From Clostridia bacterium (lineage in GTDB: Bacteria; Bacillota; Clostridia; Christensenellales; Borkfalkiaceae), in NCBI GenBank assembly GCA_017505465.1, contig JAFVPE010000019.1, forward strand, positions 1 through 56,720: a stretch of 56,720 nucleotides of DNA. Direction: 5' to 3'. Position numbers and translations under genes: made by a program. Below the pieces are notes generated by a model. It saw only the letters and a list, made by a program, of their open reading frames with translations, was not told the DNA's origin and made no database searches. Of this stretch, positions 1-7,167 are shown in pieces (the first letter of the stretch is position 1; the number at the start of each line of letters is the position of its first letter).

Positions 1-588
1 ATACCAAAGCATATAGAAAAATTGGTGGAAGAAATCGAAGATATTAAAGAAGATATACGCTTGCGCGATTTGCATAAGGACGATTTAATTCAACTTGGCA
101 AAAACCGTTATGAAGAACGGAAAGAAGCAGGTGCGATATTACAAACAGCGGTTAATTCGGAAGAATACGTAGACAAGACGATAGGTTTTATCCGTGGCTT
201 TAAGATTGTACCGCAACGTAGAACGGCGTTAGGTGGCGTTGTTAATTTGGTTGGAGCAAAGAGGATTTACGGTGTACAGCTTGGCGATAGCGGTATCGGT
301 GCGATTACCCGTATCGAAAATGCGTTAGATGAGTTAGAATCGCGTATCAAAAATAGGGAAACAGAAATAACCGAAAGCGAGAAATCGTTAGAAGATGCGA
401 AAGCCGCCGTGGACTTACCGTTTGAACAAGCGGAAGAATTGGAAAGCCTGCAAAACGAATTATCGGAAATTGATGCCGAGCTTGATTTGAGTAAGCAGGA
501 AACCCCGATAGTTTTAGACGAATCCGACGGCGGAAAAATGGAACTTGAAATACTTGACGAGGAGGAAGAAGAAATGGAAATCGCGTAG
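1..588 (+). CDS. C-terminal part of a large SNF2-helicase/DNA-methylase-type protein of a conjugative element (5' end outside window)
   Basis: The reading frame is open from the first base, so this is the tail of a longer gene. About 195 residues are visible. They contain a long charged coiled-coil (about residues 100-165) with the pattern PFEQAEELESLQNELSEIDA and then a very acidic end (DEEEEEMEIA). A 'PFE..EEL....EL.E.. .LDL' segment near the C-terminus is familiar from the very large helicase/N6-methylase proteins carried by integrative conjugative elements of Firmicutes. The family call rests on this tail alone and is an inference; no helicase or methylase motif is inside the window. The AbiE pair and serine recombinase downstream fit a mobile-element context. 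Confidence 0.5.
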   Translation: MPKHIEKLVEEIEDIKEDIRLRDLHKDDLIQLGKNRYEERKEAGAILQTAVNSEEYVDKTIGFIRGFKIVPQRRTALGGVVNLVGAKRIYGVQLGDSGIGAITRIENALDELESRIKNRETEITESEKSLEDAKAAVDLPFEQAEELESLQNELSEIDAELDLSKQETPIVLDESDGGKMELEILDEEEEEMEIA

Positions 589-636
589 AAAATTTTATAC
601 GCGGAGAGATTTATTTTTGAAAAAGTATAAAATATC

Positions 637-665
637 TTGACTCAATTAAAAAAATATGTTATTAT
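637..665 (+). promoter_or_regulatory. Promoter of the AbiE-type pair
   Basis: TTGACT at 637-642, a 17-base spacer, and TATTAT at 660-665. A good ribosome binding site (AGGAGG) follows just before the ATG at 716. Confidence 0.6.
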
Positions 666-715
666 TGTTTTACGAAAAGATTTTCTTGGGTATATAATAA
701 TAACAGGAGGCGTTT

Positions 716-1357
716 ATGGGCGTAATGGATTGTATTCGTGAATACGTAGAGCAGACGGAAATGCGTGTGCCTATTTTGACGAGCGATATTTATGAATACG
801 TGCGTTTGCGAGTGCCGAATGTTCAAAAGAACGTATTAAACGAATATATCGTTAGATACAGCAAGGTAAACCCGAATTTTATTCGTCATAAGAAAGGGGT
901 GTATTATAGAACGGAAGATACGCCTTTTGGAAAAGCGGGGATAAAATATCCTGAACTTATAAAGCGCGCGTATTTGCAAGACGGAAGCGAGATTATCGGC
1001 TATGAAACAGGTCCTTCGTTTATGAATAAAATAGGTTTGACAACGCAAATGCCGCATTATACGTATTTGGCAACGGAAAGAATAAAAAAGTCTTATGTAG
1101 ATAAAAAAAGCGGTATATGTTTAATAAAACCCGTAATAAATATAACGAACGAGAATTACCGTTATTTGCAGTTTTTGGATATGTTAGAAAATCGTATGAA
1201 CGTAACGATTGAAAACGAGAATTATCGAGAAATATTGCGCAATCACATTATAAGATTTGATTTGAGCTTTGAGGGATTAATAGGGTACGCGAGATTTTAT
1301 AATAATCAAAACGTATTTATGAAACTTTCCGAACTTGCGACAGGGGTAAGCGTATGA
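716..1357 (+). CDS. AbiEi-like antitoxin (DUF6088 type)
   Basis: A 213-residue protein with an N-terminal winged-helix-like region (about residues 1-65, containing YRTEDTPFGK) and a C-terminal domain of unknown fold. Size, composition and position directly before a nucleotidyltransferase toxin match the transcriptional-regulator/antitoxin partner of type IV AbiE systems. The start follows AACAGGAGGCGTTT. The stop overlaps the next start by four bases (ATGA), so the two genes are translationally coupled. In this family the antitoxin represses its own operon; no clear inverted repeat was identified at the promoter here. It probably stabilises the mobile element. Confidence 0.7.
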   Translation: MGVMDCIREYVEQTEMRVPILTSDIYEYVRLRVPNVQKNVLNEYIVRYSKVNPNFIRHKKGVYYRTEDTPFGKAGIKYPELIKRAYLQDGSEIIGYETGPSFMNKIGLTTQMPHYTYLATERIKKSYVDKKSGICLIKPVINITNENYRYLQFLDMLENRMNVTIENENYREILRNHIIRFDLSFEGLIGYARFYNNQNVFMKLSELATGVSV

Positions 1358-2304
1358 AACTGCATTTAGACAAAGCGGCGTTTGAATTCATTATAGATGA
1401 AGTGGCGCAAGAAAAACATATACGCCGTGACGTTTTGGAAAAAGACTATTACGTTACCTTGCTTTTGAAAGAATTATCGAAAAAAGAAAATCAAGGGTAT
1501 GCGTATTTCAAGGGCGGTACGGCATTGTATAAAGCGTTGAAATCCATACGCAGATTTTCCGAGGATATTGATTTAACGGTATTTATAGAAGATTGCCCAA
1601 CGCCCAGCCAAGCCAAGAAACGTTTGGAACACGCTACGTTGAAGTACGAAAGTATGCGGAAGGGCGAAACACTTGAAAATAACCGTGGCAGTATTACTTG
1701 CGAGTATTTGTACGATTCGCTTTATACGCTTGACGATACCGACGTTTTGCAACGCTTTGGTCGAGTGAAAATCGAAGCAACGAGTTTTACGGTAAGCGAG
1801 CCGACAACGAAAATCGAGATAGCTCCGCATTTGTACGAACTTTGCGGAGAGGATAGACGGAAAATTTTGCGTGAACAGTACGACGTAGCCCCGTTTGACG
1901 TAGAAACGATTTCGTTAGAACGAATTTTTATCGATAAGGTATTTGCGGCACAGTTCTATTATGAGCGTGAAATGTACGGAGACGTGGCAAAACACGTTTA
2001 CGATTTGACGGTGTTGTTGGATAACGAGCAAATACAAAACTTCTTATCGAATAAGGAACGGGTTTTGAGTATTGTTGCCTTAAAACGCAAAGAAGAATTG
2101 GCGAGAAAAGGCGGTGTTGATGCGAAAACGCAGATTGCAAACTTTGAGTATTTCCGTAGTTTGAAAGAAAATAAGGAATTTGCAAAGAGCTTTGCGGAAA
2201 TGCAAAAAGTGTACGTGTTCGATAAAACGGAAATTCTTTCTCTTGAAACAGCATTGAACGCAGTTGATAAATTGCGTGAGTTGATGGATATAGAGTGGAA
2301 TTAA
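1354..2304 (+). CDS. AbiEii/AbiGii-family nucleotidyltransferase toxin
   Basis: A 316-residue protein of the AbiEii family. The nucleotidyltransferase signature is clear: GGTALYKAL (about residues 54-62) followed by SEDIDLTVF, giving the G-G-x-A/S plus D-x-D metal-binding arrangement of DNA-polymerase-beta-like enzymes. Members of the family modify tRNA or other targets with nucleotides and halt growth. The gene overlaps the upstream antitoxin by four bases. Within the integrated element this pair would act in phage defence or element maintenance. The family call is firm; the cellular target is not visible. Confidence 0.85.
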   Translation: MKLHLDKAAFEFIIDEVAQEKHIRRDVLEKDYYVTLLLKELSKKENQGYAYFKGGTALYKALKSIRRFSEDIDLTVFIEDCPTPSQAKKRLEHATLKYESMRKGETLENNRGSITCEYLYDSLYTLDDTDVLQRFGRVKIEATSFTVSEPTTKIEIAPHLYELCGEDRRKILREQYDVAPFDVETISLERIFIDKVFAAQFYYEREMYGDVAKHVYDLTVLLDNEQIQNFLSNKERVLSIVALKRKEELARKGGVDAKTQIANFEYFRSLKENKEFAKSFAEMQKVYVFDKTEILSLETALNAVDKLRELMDIEWN

Positions 2305-2387
2305 AAGAAAAACTTAATAACAGTTTAACGATATGAATAACAATGCTTGTTACTGTTATGAGAATAAAAAATCATAAGGAGACAGGT

Positions 2388-2771
2388 ATGCAAAAAAGAG
2401 CAGTATTGTTGTGTAGGTCGGAAAACGGGAGTCAAGCGGAATTGGTGGAAACGATGGGTTTGTTATCGTCTTATGCGAAAGATAATGAATGGAAAGTTGT
2501 AAAAATCTTTTCCGAGACGGGTAAATTGGGGAATTTGACCTTGTGGGATTTGCGGTTAATGGCAAAGCATAAAGAGTTTGAGTATTTGTTAATGAAAGAT
2601 TTTGAAACCTTTTCAATGCCGCCCGATGAATCTATGGAAGAAGTTAGATACCTAATTGAAAATGGTGTAGAAGTCAGGACGTTGAACGACGGAAACTTGA
2701 CTTGCGAAAGTTTACCGGCGTTATTCCGAAACAGGTTCAAAATTTTTGTCGGTAAACGGAAATACAATTAA
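2388..2771 (+). CDS. Resolvase-like domain protein, probably catalytically inactive
   Basis: A 127-residue stand-alone version of the serine-recombinase N-terminal domain. The start is the ATG at 2388, nine bases after AAGGAGA; an upstream TTG in frame lacks a ribosome site. Aligned by eye with the full recombinase at 3191, it shares the KR..L..R start, the IFSETGKLG turn, EYLLMKDF and the ENGVEVRTLNDG strand. The catalytic serine (YKRVS) is replaced (LCRSE), and the arginine-rich LSRFGRN segment is ETFSMPP, so strand cleavage is unlikely. There is no DNA-binding recombinase domain. A regulatory or accessory role in the element's excision is inference. Confidence 0.6.
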   Translation: MQKRAVLLCRSENGSQAELVETMGLLSSYAKDNEWKVVKIFSETGKLGNLTLWDLRLMAKHKEFEYLLMKDFETFSMPPDESMEEVRYLIENGVEVRTLNDGNLTCESLPALFRNRFKIFVGKRKYN

Positions 2772-2804
2772 ATAGTTGAAATCATAATTCTATGAATAAC
2801 ATTG

Positions 2805-2848
2805 AGGGTTTGATTCGTTTGAAAAAGCGATCAAGCCCTTTTCTTTTT
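2805..2848 (+). terminator. Intrinsic terminator or attenuator 1
   Basis: The stem AGGGTTTGATTCG pairs with CGATCAAGCCCT, allowing G-T pairs, and is followed by TTTTCTTTTTC. It lies after the resolvase-like gene. Confidence 0.6.
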
Positions 2849-2916
2849 CGTGGCGTATGCGAGAAAGAATAAACTAAAACTGAATAACGGGAAAGCATAA
2901 TCCTATGAATAGCATA

Positions 2917-2962
2917 GAGGGTTTGTTTTGTTTGAAAAGAACGAAACGGACTCTCTTTTTTC
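2917..2962 (+). terminator. Intrinsic terminator or attenuator 2
   Basis: The stem GAGGGTTTGTTTTGTT pairs with AACGAAACGGACTCTC with several G-T pairs, then a run of seven T. It is a diverged copy of the hairpin at 2805. Confidence 0.5.
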
Positions 2963-3018
2963 TTAATTTGAATATCGAAAAAGGAGACGAAGAAATAGAA
3001 AAGCAAGATAGGGGGAAA

Positions 3019-3162
3019 ATGAAATCTTTGCAGGTTTATTTGATTGAGGGGAATGAGAGAACTAAGGAAGAAAGGGAAAAGGAATTAGAATGTTTTAACG
3101 GATTCGTGGATACGCTCACATTGCTTATTAGGAAATACGGCAATAGAGTGTTAAACAAATAA
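3019..3162 (+). CDS. Small hypothetical protein upstream of the recombinase
   Basis: A 47-residue frame starting at the ATG at 3019, eight bases after a G-rich ribosome site. A longer in-frame start at 2905 falls within the hairpin module and is less likely. The product is charged and helical (RTKEEREKELE), with no recognisable domain. It ends 28 bases before the serine recombinase and shares its AT-rich composition. Small helper ORFs are common beside serine recombinases, but nothing here shows a function. Confidence 0.4.
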   Translation: MKSLQVYLIEGNERTKEEREKELECFNGFVDTLTLLIRKYGNRVLNK

Positions 3163-3190
3163 ATTACTACTAAAAAACGGAGGATGATTT

Positions 3191-4867
3191 ATGAACAGAG
3201 AAGGTAAACGGTATATTTCTTATAAAAGAGTAAGTACCGAAATGCAAGTGGACGGGTTTAGTTTGGAGGGACAGAATAATCGAATTATTCGTTTTGGCGA
3301 ACGTGAAGAAATGGTATGCGTCGGGGAATATGAAGATGCTGGGAAATCGGGTAAGTCTATTGAGGGAAGACCTGATTTTAAGAGAATGCTTGCAGATATT
3401 GAGAACGGATTAGAAGTTGATTACGTTTTGGTTTATAAATTGTCCCGTTTTGGTAGAAATGCGGCAGACATTTTGAACTCATTGGCTTTAATACAGTCTT
3501 ATGGGGTGGAATTGATTTGTGTTGAAGAAGGGATTGACTCGTCGCAGACAAGTGGGAAACTTTTAATTTCCGTATTGTCTGCGGTTGCGGAAATTGAAAG
3601 GGAAAATATCCTTGAACAAACGATGAACGGACGTAAGGAAAAAGCAAGACAAGGTGGATGGAACGGAGGTCCTGCGCCGTATGGGTATTCCTTAAAGGAC
3701 AATAAGTTGATAATAGATGAGAAAGAATCGGAAATAATAAAAACGATTTATCATAAATTCTTATATGAAAATATTGGTTATTCGGGCATAGCAAAATATT
3801 TGAATTTACAAGGTGTGGATAAAAATCCGAGGAAGTCAACGCAAACATTATGGTGGAGTGCGCATTTCGTAAAAATTATTTTAGATAATCCCGTATATTG
3901 TGGAAAAATAGCGTTTGGGCGGAGAACGCGAGAGAAAGTAAAAGGCACGCGGAATGAATATCGTACAGTTTTTGCGGATGATTACATATTGTGTGATGGG
4001 AAACACGAAGCTATAATAGACGAAGAAATGTGGCAGAAAGCTCAAGAGAAAAGAAAGAAAACGGGTATTAAACCCGTTTCGAGAATCGGTAGGGATAGGG
4101 TGCATTTACTTACGGGGTTAATCCGTTGTCCAAAGTGTGGCGGTTTGATGTATTGCAACAGGACGACTTGGAAAAATAAGGATGGTTCGTATCACGACGT
4201 TTACTACTATTATTGTGGAAACAGTAAAGCGGATCGCGGACATCTTTGTGATTACCGAGCAAAATTAAGAAAGACGGATATAGAACCTTATGTGGTTGAG
4301 GCAATCAAAGATTTAGTGCGTGATGAACAATTTGCACAAGCGATACAAGATAAAATCGGTGTAAAAGTCGATACAAGTAAGATTGACGAAGAAATTAAAA
4401 AATACGAATTAAAACTCAAAGAAATAGATTTGAATAAGGTGCGTTTGGAAAACGAAATGGACTGTATGCCGATTGATGCAAAGTTTAGAGAAAGAAAATT
4501 ACACGATATGTCGTTAAGGCTTGATAGCTTGTATGAAACGATGGTGGACTTGGAAGAATTGATTGAAGATGCGAAACTTCGTAAGCAAGGAATTGAAATG
4601 GAATCAATTTCTTTGGAAAATATCTATGAAATTTTAAGGACATTTGAAGAAATATATGATATAATGGATGACAAGGAACAAAAAACTCTAATCACGTATT
4701 TGATTAAGGAAATACAAATAAATCCTAATGATCAAAACGATTGTGTGATGCCCTTAAAATCAATAGAGTTCAATTTTCCTTTGTATAAAGGCGGTAAAGA
4801 AGTGAGGAAAATTTTTTGGGAAACCCAATCAAGTGTCGAGACTTTGGTTTGTCTGACGCGAAAATAA
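3191..4867 (+). CDS. Large serine recombinase (site-specific integrase)
   Basis: A 558-residue large serine recombinase that would integrate and excise the element by a serine-DNA covalent intermediate. The N-terminal catalytic domain (about residues 7-150) has YKRVSTEMQ with nucleophile Ser15, and KLSRFGRNAADI with the conserved arginines. A recombinase domain follows (about 165-290, NGGPAPYGY). Next comes a zinc ribbon CPKCGGLMYC...YYYYCGN...C (about 313-355) and a coiled coil (about 390-470). The C-terminus ends VETLVCLTRK, resembling the ETVVLLSR-type tails common in Firmicutes recombinases. The start is preceded by CGGAGGATGATTT. Such genes usually lie at the very end of their element, so the right boundary should be close downstream. 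Confidence 0.93.
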   Translation: MNREGKRYISYKRVSTEMQVDGFSLEGQNNRIIRFGEREEMVCVGEYEDAGKSGKSIEGRPDFKRMLADIENGLEVDYVLVYKLSRFGRNAADILNSLALIQSYGVELICVEEGIDSSQTSGKLLISVLSAVAEIERENILEQTMNGRKEKARQGGWNGGPAPYGYSLKDNKLIIDEKESEIIKTIYHKFLYENIGYSGIAKYLNLQGVDKNPRKSTQTLWWSAHFVKIILDNPVYCGKIAFGRRTREKVKGTRNEYRTVFADDYILCDGKHEAIIDEEMWQKAQEKRKKTGIKPVSRIGRDRVHLLTGLIRCPKCGGLMYCNRTTWKNKDGSYHDVYYYYCGNSKADRGHLCDYRAKLRKTDIEPYVVEAIKDLVRDEQFAQAIQDKIGVKVDTSKIDEEIKKYELKLKEIDLNKVRLENEMDCMPIDAKFRERKLHDMSLRLDSLYETMVDLEELIEDAKLRKQGIEMESISLENIYEILRTFEEIYDIMDDKEQKTLITYLIKEIQINPNDQNDCVMPLKSIEFNFPLYKGGKEVRKIFWETQSSVETLVCLTRK

Positions 4868-4895
4868 GCAAAAATCGGATCAGGACAAATGTGAA

Positions 4896-4914
4896 TTTTG
4901 AGCAAGGCTCAAAA
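4896..4914. other. Perfect 8-bp inverted repeat just after the recombinase
   Basis: TTTTGAGC-AAG-GCTCAAAA lies 29 bases past the recombinase stop. It could be a terminator (only a weak T run follows) or part of the element's attachment site. The other element end is outside the window, so the crossover core cannot be located here. Confidence 0.4.
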
Positions 4915-4964
4915 GTCGTTTTACAGCAGTTTAGCATAACATATTGAGGAAGAAGGGAATTACT

Positions 4965-6350
4965 ATGTACGATATTCAAAGCAGATGGAAGCTTGAAGGC
5001 AATATTTTGAGATATTACGGTTTGAGAAATCAGCCCAACATATTCAAAAATGCCGTTAAGCTTACCAAAAAGCAAAAAACGATTATTGAAAAACTGCCCT
5101 GCGATTTGACAAATAGTGAGATTGCCGTCTTGAAAAATCTTGTAGGGGCACAGGTTGTGAAATTCGAAAGCAAAAAGGCAATTCCTTCGAGTTTGGACGA
5201 GGCAAGATTTTGCTCAACGTGTATAGCAAATGATTTTATGATTCCGGGAATCGAATTTGACGCACAAGGCAGGTGCCCAATCTGTCAATCCGCAGACAAG
5301 ACAAAAAATCTGAAAAGTATCGTTCCGATTATGAATACGTTTCCAACATCAAAAAAATCGCGTTTTGATGTTGCGGTGTTCTATACAGGCGGAAAAGACT
5401 CTACCTACTTACTGTATTATTTGTCCAAAGTCTTAAAGCTTCGCGTGCTGGCGCTTACTTGGGAAATTCCCTATATGTCCGAATGCGCGAGAAAGAGCAT
5501 TGAAAATGCCAAACAATCGCTTGATTCGGTAGAATTTATCAGTCGCAAAATTTCAAATAACGATTTAAAGAAGATATATAACAAGTTATATTCTTTGAGC
5601 GAAAATACCTGTGCTTGTCCTGCTTTGGCGTACGTTCTATTCTATCCTGAACTTGTTATAAACAAAATTCCGTATTTTGTTGCAGGAAACGAACCTGCAC
5701 AGATGCTCGGCTTATATTTCAATCATATGGCACCGAAGATGGCCTATACATTCCCTAACAATAAAGGACTGAACTTTTTGCTTAATATCGGGAGAATTTT
5801 AACTCTGCATCCCCCGCTGAAAAAGGGGCAATTCCATACCCTTGTCACAATGAAACAGTTCGCATACGGCGATGGTAAGATTAAGAATTTGGCAGGATAT
5901 TCCAACCAACTTGTCGATAACGTCTGCGAAGCGATCAAAGAAGTTCCAAATATTCTCAATCCGTTAAAAAGAGCGATCCGTTCATCCTCGTGGTCGGGCA
6001 ATATTCCTGCATTTGTGCAAGTGGATTTTGATGAAATATGCGGTGGGGTTTATGAGTGGAGAAAAATAAAGGATACCATCATTCGTGAATGCGGATGGGT
6101 TGCGCCTGAAGAACTTGACAAAGGATTACACACAAGCTGTAAAATTGAAAAATGCAAGGAGCATTCGCAATTTGCAAGATTTTATCATATGAGAAGTACG
6201 ATGATTCCGTTCAGCGCACTTGAAATTGCGATTGCGAGCCGAAGCAATAATTTATCCAGAACGGAAGCATTGGCAGAGTTAAAAGCCTCACTTGGCTTTT
6301 CGCTTGATGAAATACCTGAATGTGTGATTATGCGAGAGTACATAAAGTAA
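4965..6350 (+). CDS. PP-loop ATPase with N-terminal Cys-pair zinc-ribbon-like segment (WbpG/N-acetyl-sugar-amidotransferase-like)
   Basis: A 461-residue protein. The ATG at 4965 follows GAGGAAGAAGGG with good spacing; a TTG seven codons upstream overlaps that site and is rejected. TGGKDSTYLLYYL at about residues 141-153 is the PP-loop (S/T-G-G-K-D-S) of N-type ATP pyrophosphatases, which adenylate a substrate before transfer of sulfur or nitrogen. In front lie two Cys pairs, C83xxC86 and C104xxC107, arranged like the Cys-rich start of the WbpG sugar-amidotransferase family. More cysteines occur late (CACP about 216, HTSCKIEKCKEH near 390). It is one base from the flavodoxin/ferredoxin gene, so an electron- or sulfur-dependent reaction is likely. 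The substrate is unknown. Confidence 0.7.
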   Translation: MYDIQSRWKLEGNILRYYGLRNQPNIFKNAVKLTKKQKTIIEKLPCDLTNSEIAVLKNLVGAQVVKFESKKAIPSSLDEARFCSTCIANDFMIPGIEFDAQGRCPICQSADKTKNLKSIVPIMNTFPTSKKSRFDVAVFYTGGKDSTYLLYYLSKVLKLRVLALTWEIPYMSECARKSIENAKQSLDSVEFISRKISNNDLKKIYNKLYSLSENTCACPALAYVLFYPELVINKIPYFVAGNEPAQMLGLYFNHMAPKMAYTFPNNKGLNFLLNIGRILTLHPPLKKGQFHTLVTMKQFAYGDGKIKNLAGYSNQLVDNVCEAIKEVPNILNPLKRAIRSSSWSGNIPAFVQVDFDEICGGVYEWRKIKDTIIRECGWVAPEELDKGLHTSCKIEKCKEHSQFARFYHMRSTMIPFSALEIAIASRSNNLSRTEALAELKASLGFSLDEIPECVIMREYIK

Positions 6351-7033
6351 TGAATGCAGTGGTTTTTTATTCAAATACAGGGCAGAGCAAGGCAATCGCG
6401 GAACACTTCGCAAATCAATTAGGATATCCGCTTGCGGATATGGAAACAAAATGTGCGGAGCATTATCAAAATCTCGTTCTTGTATTTCCTGTGCATTGTC
6501 AAAATATTCCCGATGTTGTAAAGAATTTTTTGAAGAATATATCAGTTGACAATCTAACGGCTATTGCTACGTACGGAAAAATGTGCTGTGGAAATGTGCT
6601 ACATGAAATTCAAAAAAACTATCAAAAGAATATTGTTGCGGGCGCGTATATTCCTACAAAGCACTCCTACATAGACAATGACGATGCCTTCTGTGCGTTT
6701 GATACATTAAAGCCCATCGTTGAAAAAGTCAAAGAGCCTTCGTATATATCGCTTCCCAAACTGTATAAAAATCCTTTGGCGGATATTTTCCCAAAATTAA
6801 GAAACAGACTTGGGATCACGATACAAAAAAGCGCAAATTGCAGTGGGTGCAATCTTTGCGCTGAACATTGCTCCTTTGGAGCGATAAAATCGGGCATAAC
6901 AAATCGCCAGTGTATCAGATGTTTGAAGTGTGTTGAATCCTGCCCACGCCAAGCCTTAAAAATCAAGTTAGGTTTGCCGTTAAAGCTCTATTTACGCAAG
7001 AAAAAAATAAATAAAGTCATCATTTATGCTTGA
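6350..7033 (+). CDS. EFR1-family flavodoxin/ferredoxin fusion
   Basis: A 227-residue electron carrier. The ATG shares its A with the stop of the preceding gene (TAATG), so the two are translationally coupled. Residues 1-145 form a flavodoxin-like domain with the FMN phosphate loop YSNTGQSK (7-14). Residues 160-205 hold two 4Fe-4S motifs, C164xxC167xxC170xxxC174 and C188xxC191xxC194xxxC198. This fusion defines the EFR1 family. The C-terminus is basic (LRKKKINK). The tight link to the PP-loop ATPase suggests it reduces an intermediate or cluster for that enzyme; this is inference. Confidence 0.88.
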   Translation: MNAVVFYSNTGQSKAIAEHFANQLGYPLADMETKCAEHYQNLVLVFPVHCQNIPDVVKNFLKNISVDNLTAIATYGKMCCGNVLHEIQKNYQKNIVAGAYIPTKHSYIDNDDAFCAFDTLKPIVEKVKEPSYISLPKLYKNPLADIFPKLRNRLGITIQKSANCSGCNLCAEHCSFGAIKSGITNRQCIRCLKCVESCPRQALKIKLGLPLKLYLRKKKINKVIIYA

Positions 7034-7057
7034 ATGATATGTTTCTACAAACTGCTA

Positions 7058-7082
7058 AAAATCATGGGGGAATGATGATTTT
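7058..7082 (+). terminator. Weak terminator-like hairpin after the EFR1 gene
   Basis: AAAATCAT and ATGATTTT form an 8-bp stem around a 9-base loop. There is little T run beyond the stem. Confidence 0.3.
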
Positions 7083-7167
7083 ACCTATGGTTTTGAGATT
7101 TTTTTGAGTCTTGATTCACGTGGAAACGCCTTGTGTGTTAAATAAAAAATAATAGGGAGGCAATCTC

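Larger units (their letters stand above)
2792..2965 (+). repeat. Two tandem copies of a hairpin/leader module
   Basis: Two diverged copies, 112 bases apart, each begin TATGAATARCAT and continue GAGGGTTTG..TCGTTTGAAAA or a close variant. Each copy can fold into a hairpin followed by a T-rich run. Each also carries a short frame beginning M-N-(N/S)-I-E-G-L, without a convincing ribosome site. A third, shorter echo (ATGAATAACAATGC) lies at about 2334. The modules sit in front of the recombinase. Confidence 0.5.

Noticed and set aside
2905..3018. Longer start for the small gene before the recombinase
   Set aside because: This part forms a terminator-like hairpin that is a copy of the one at 2805; the ATG at 3019 has the better ribosome site.
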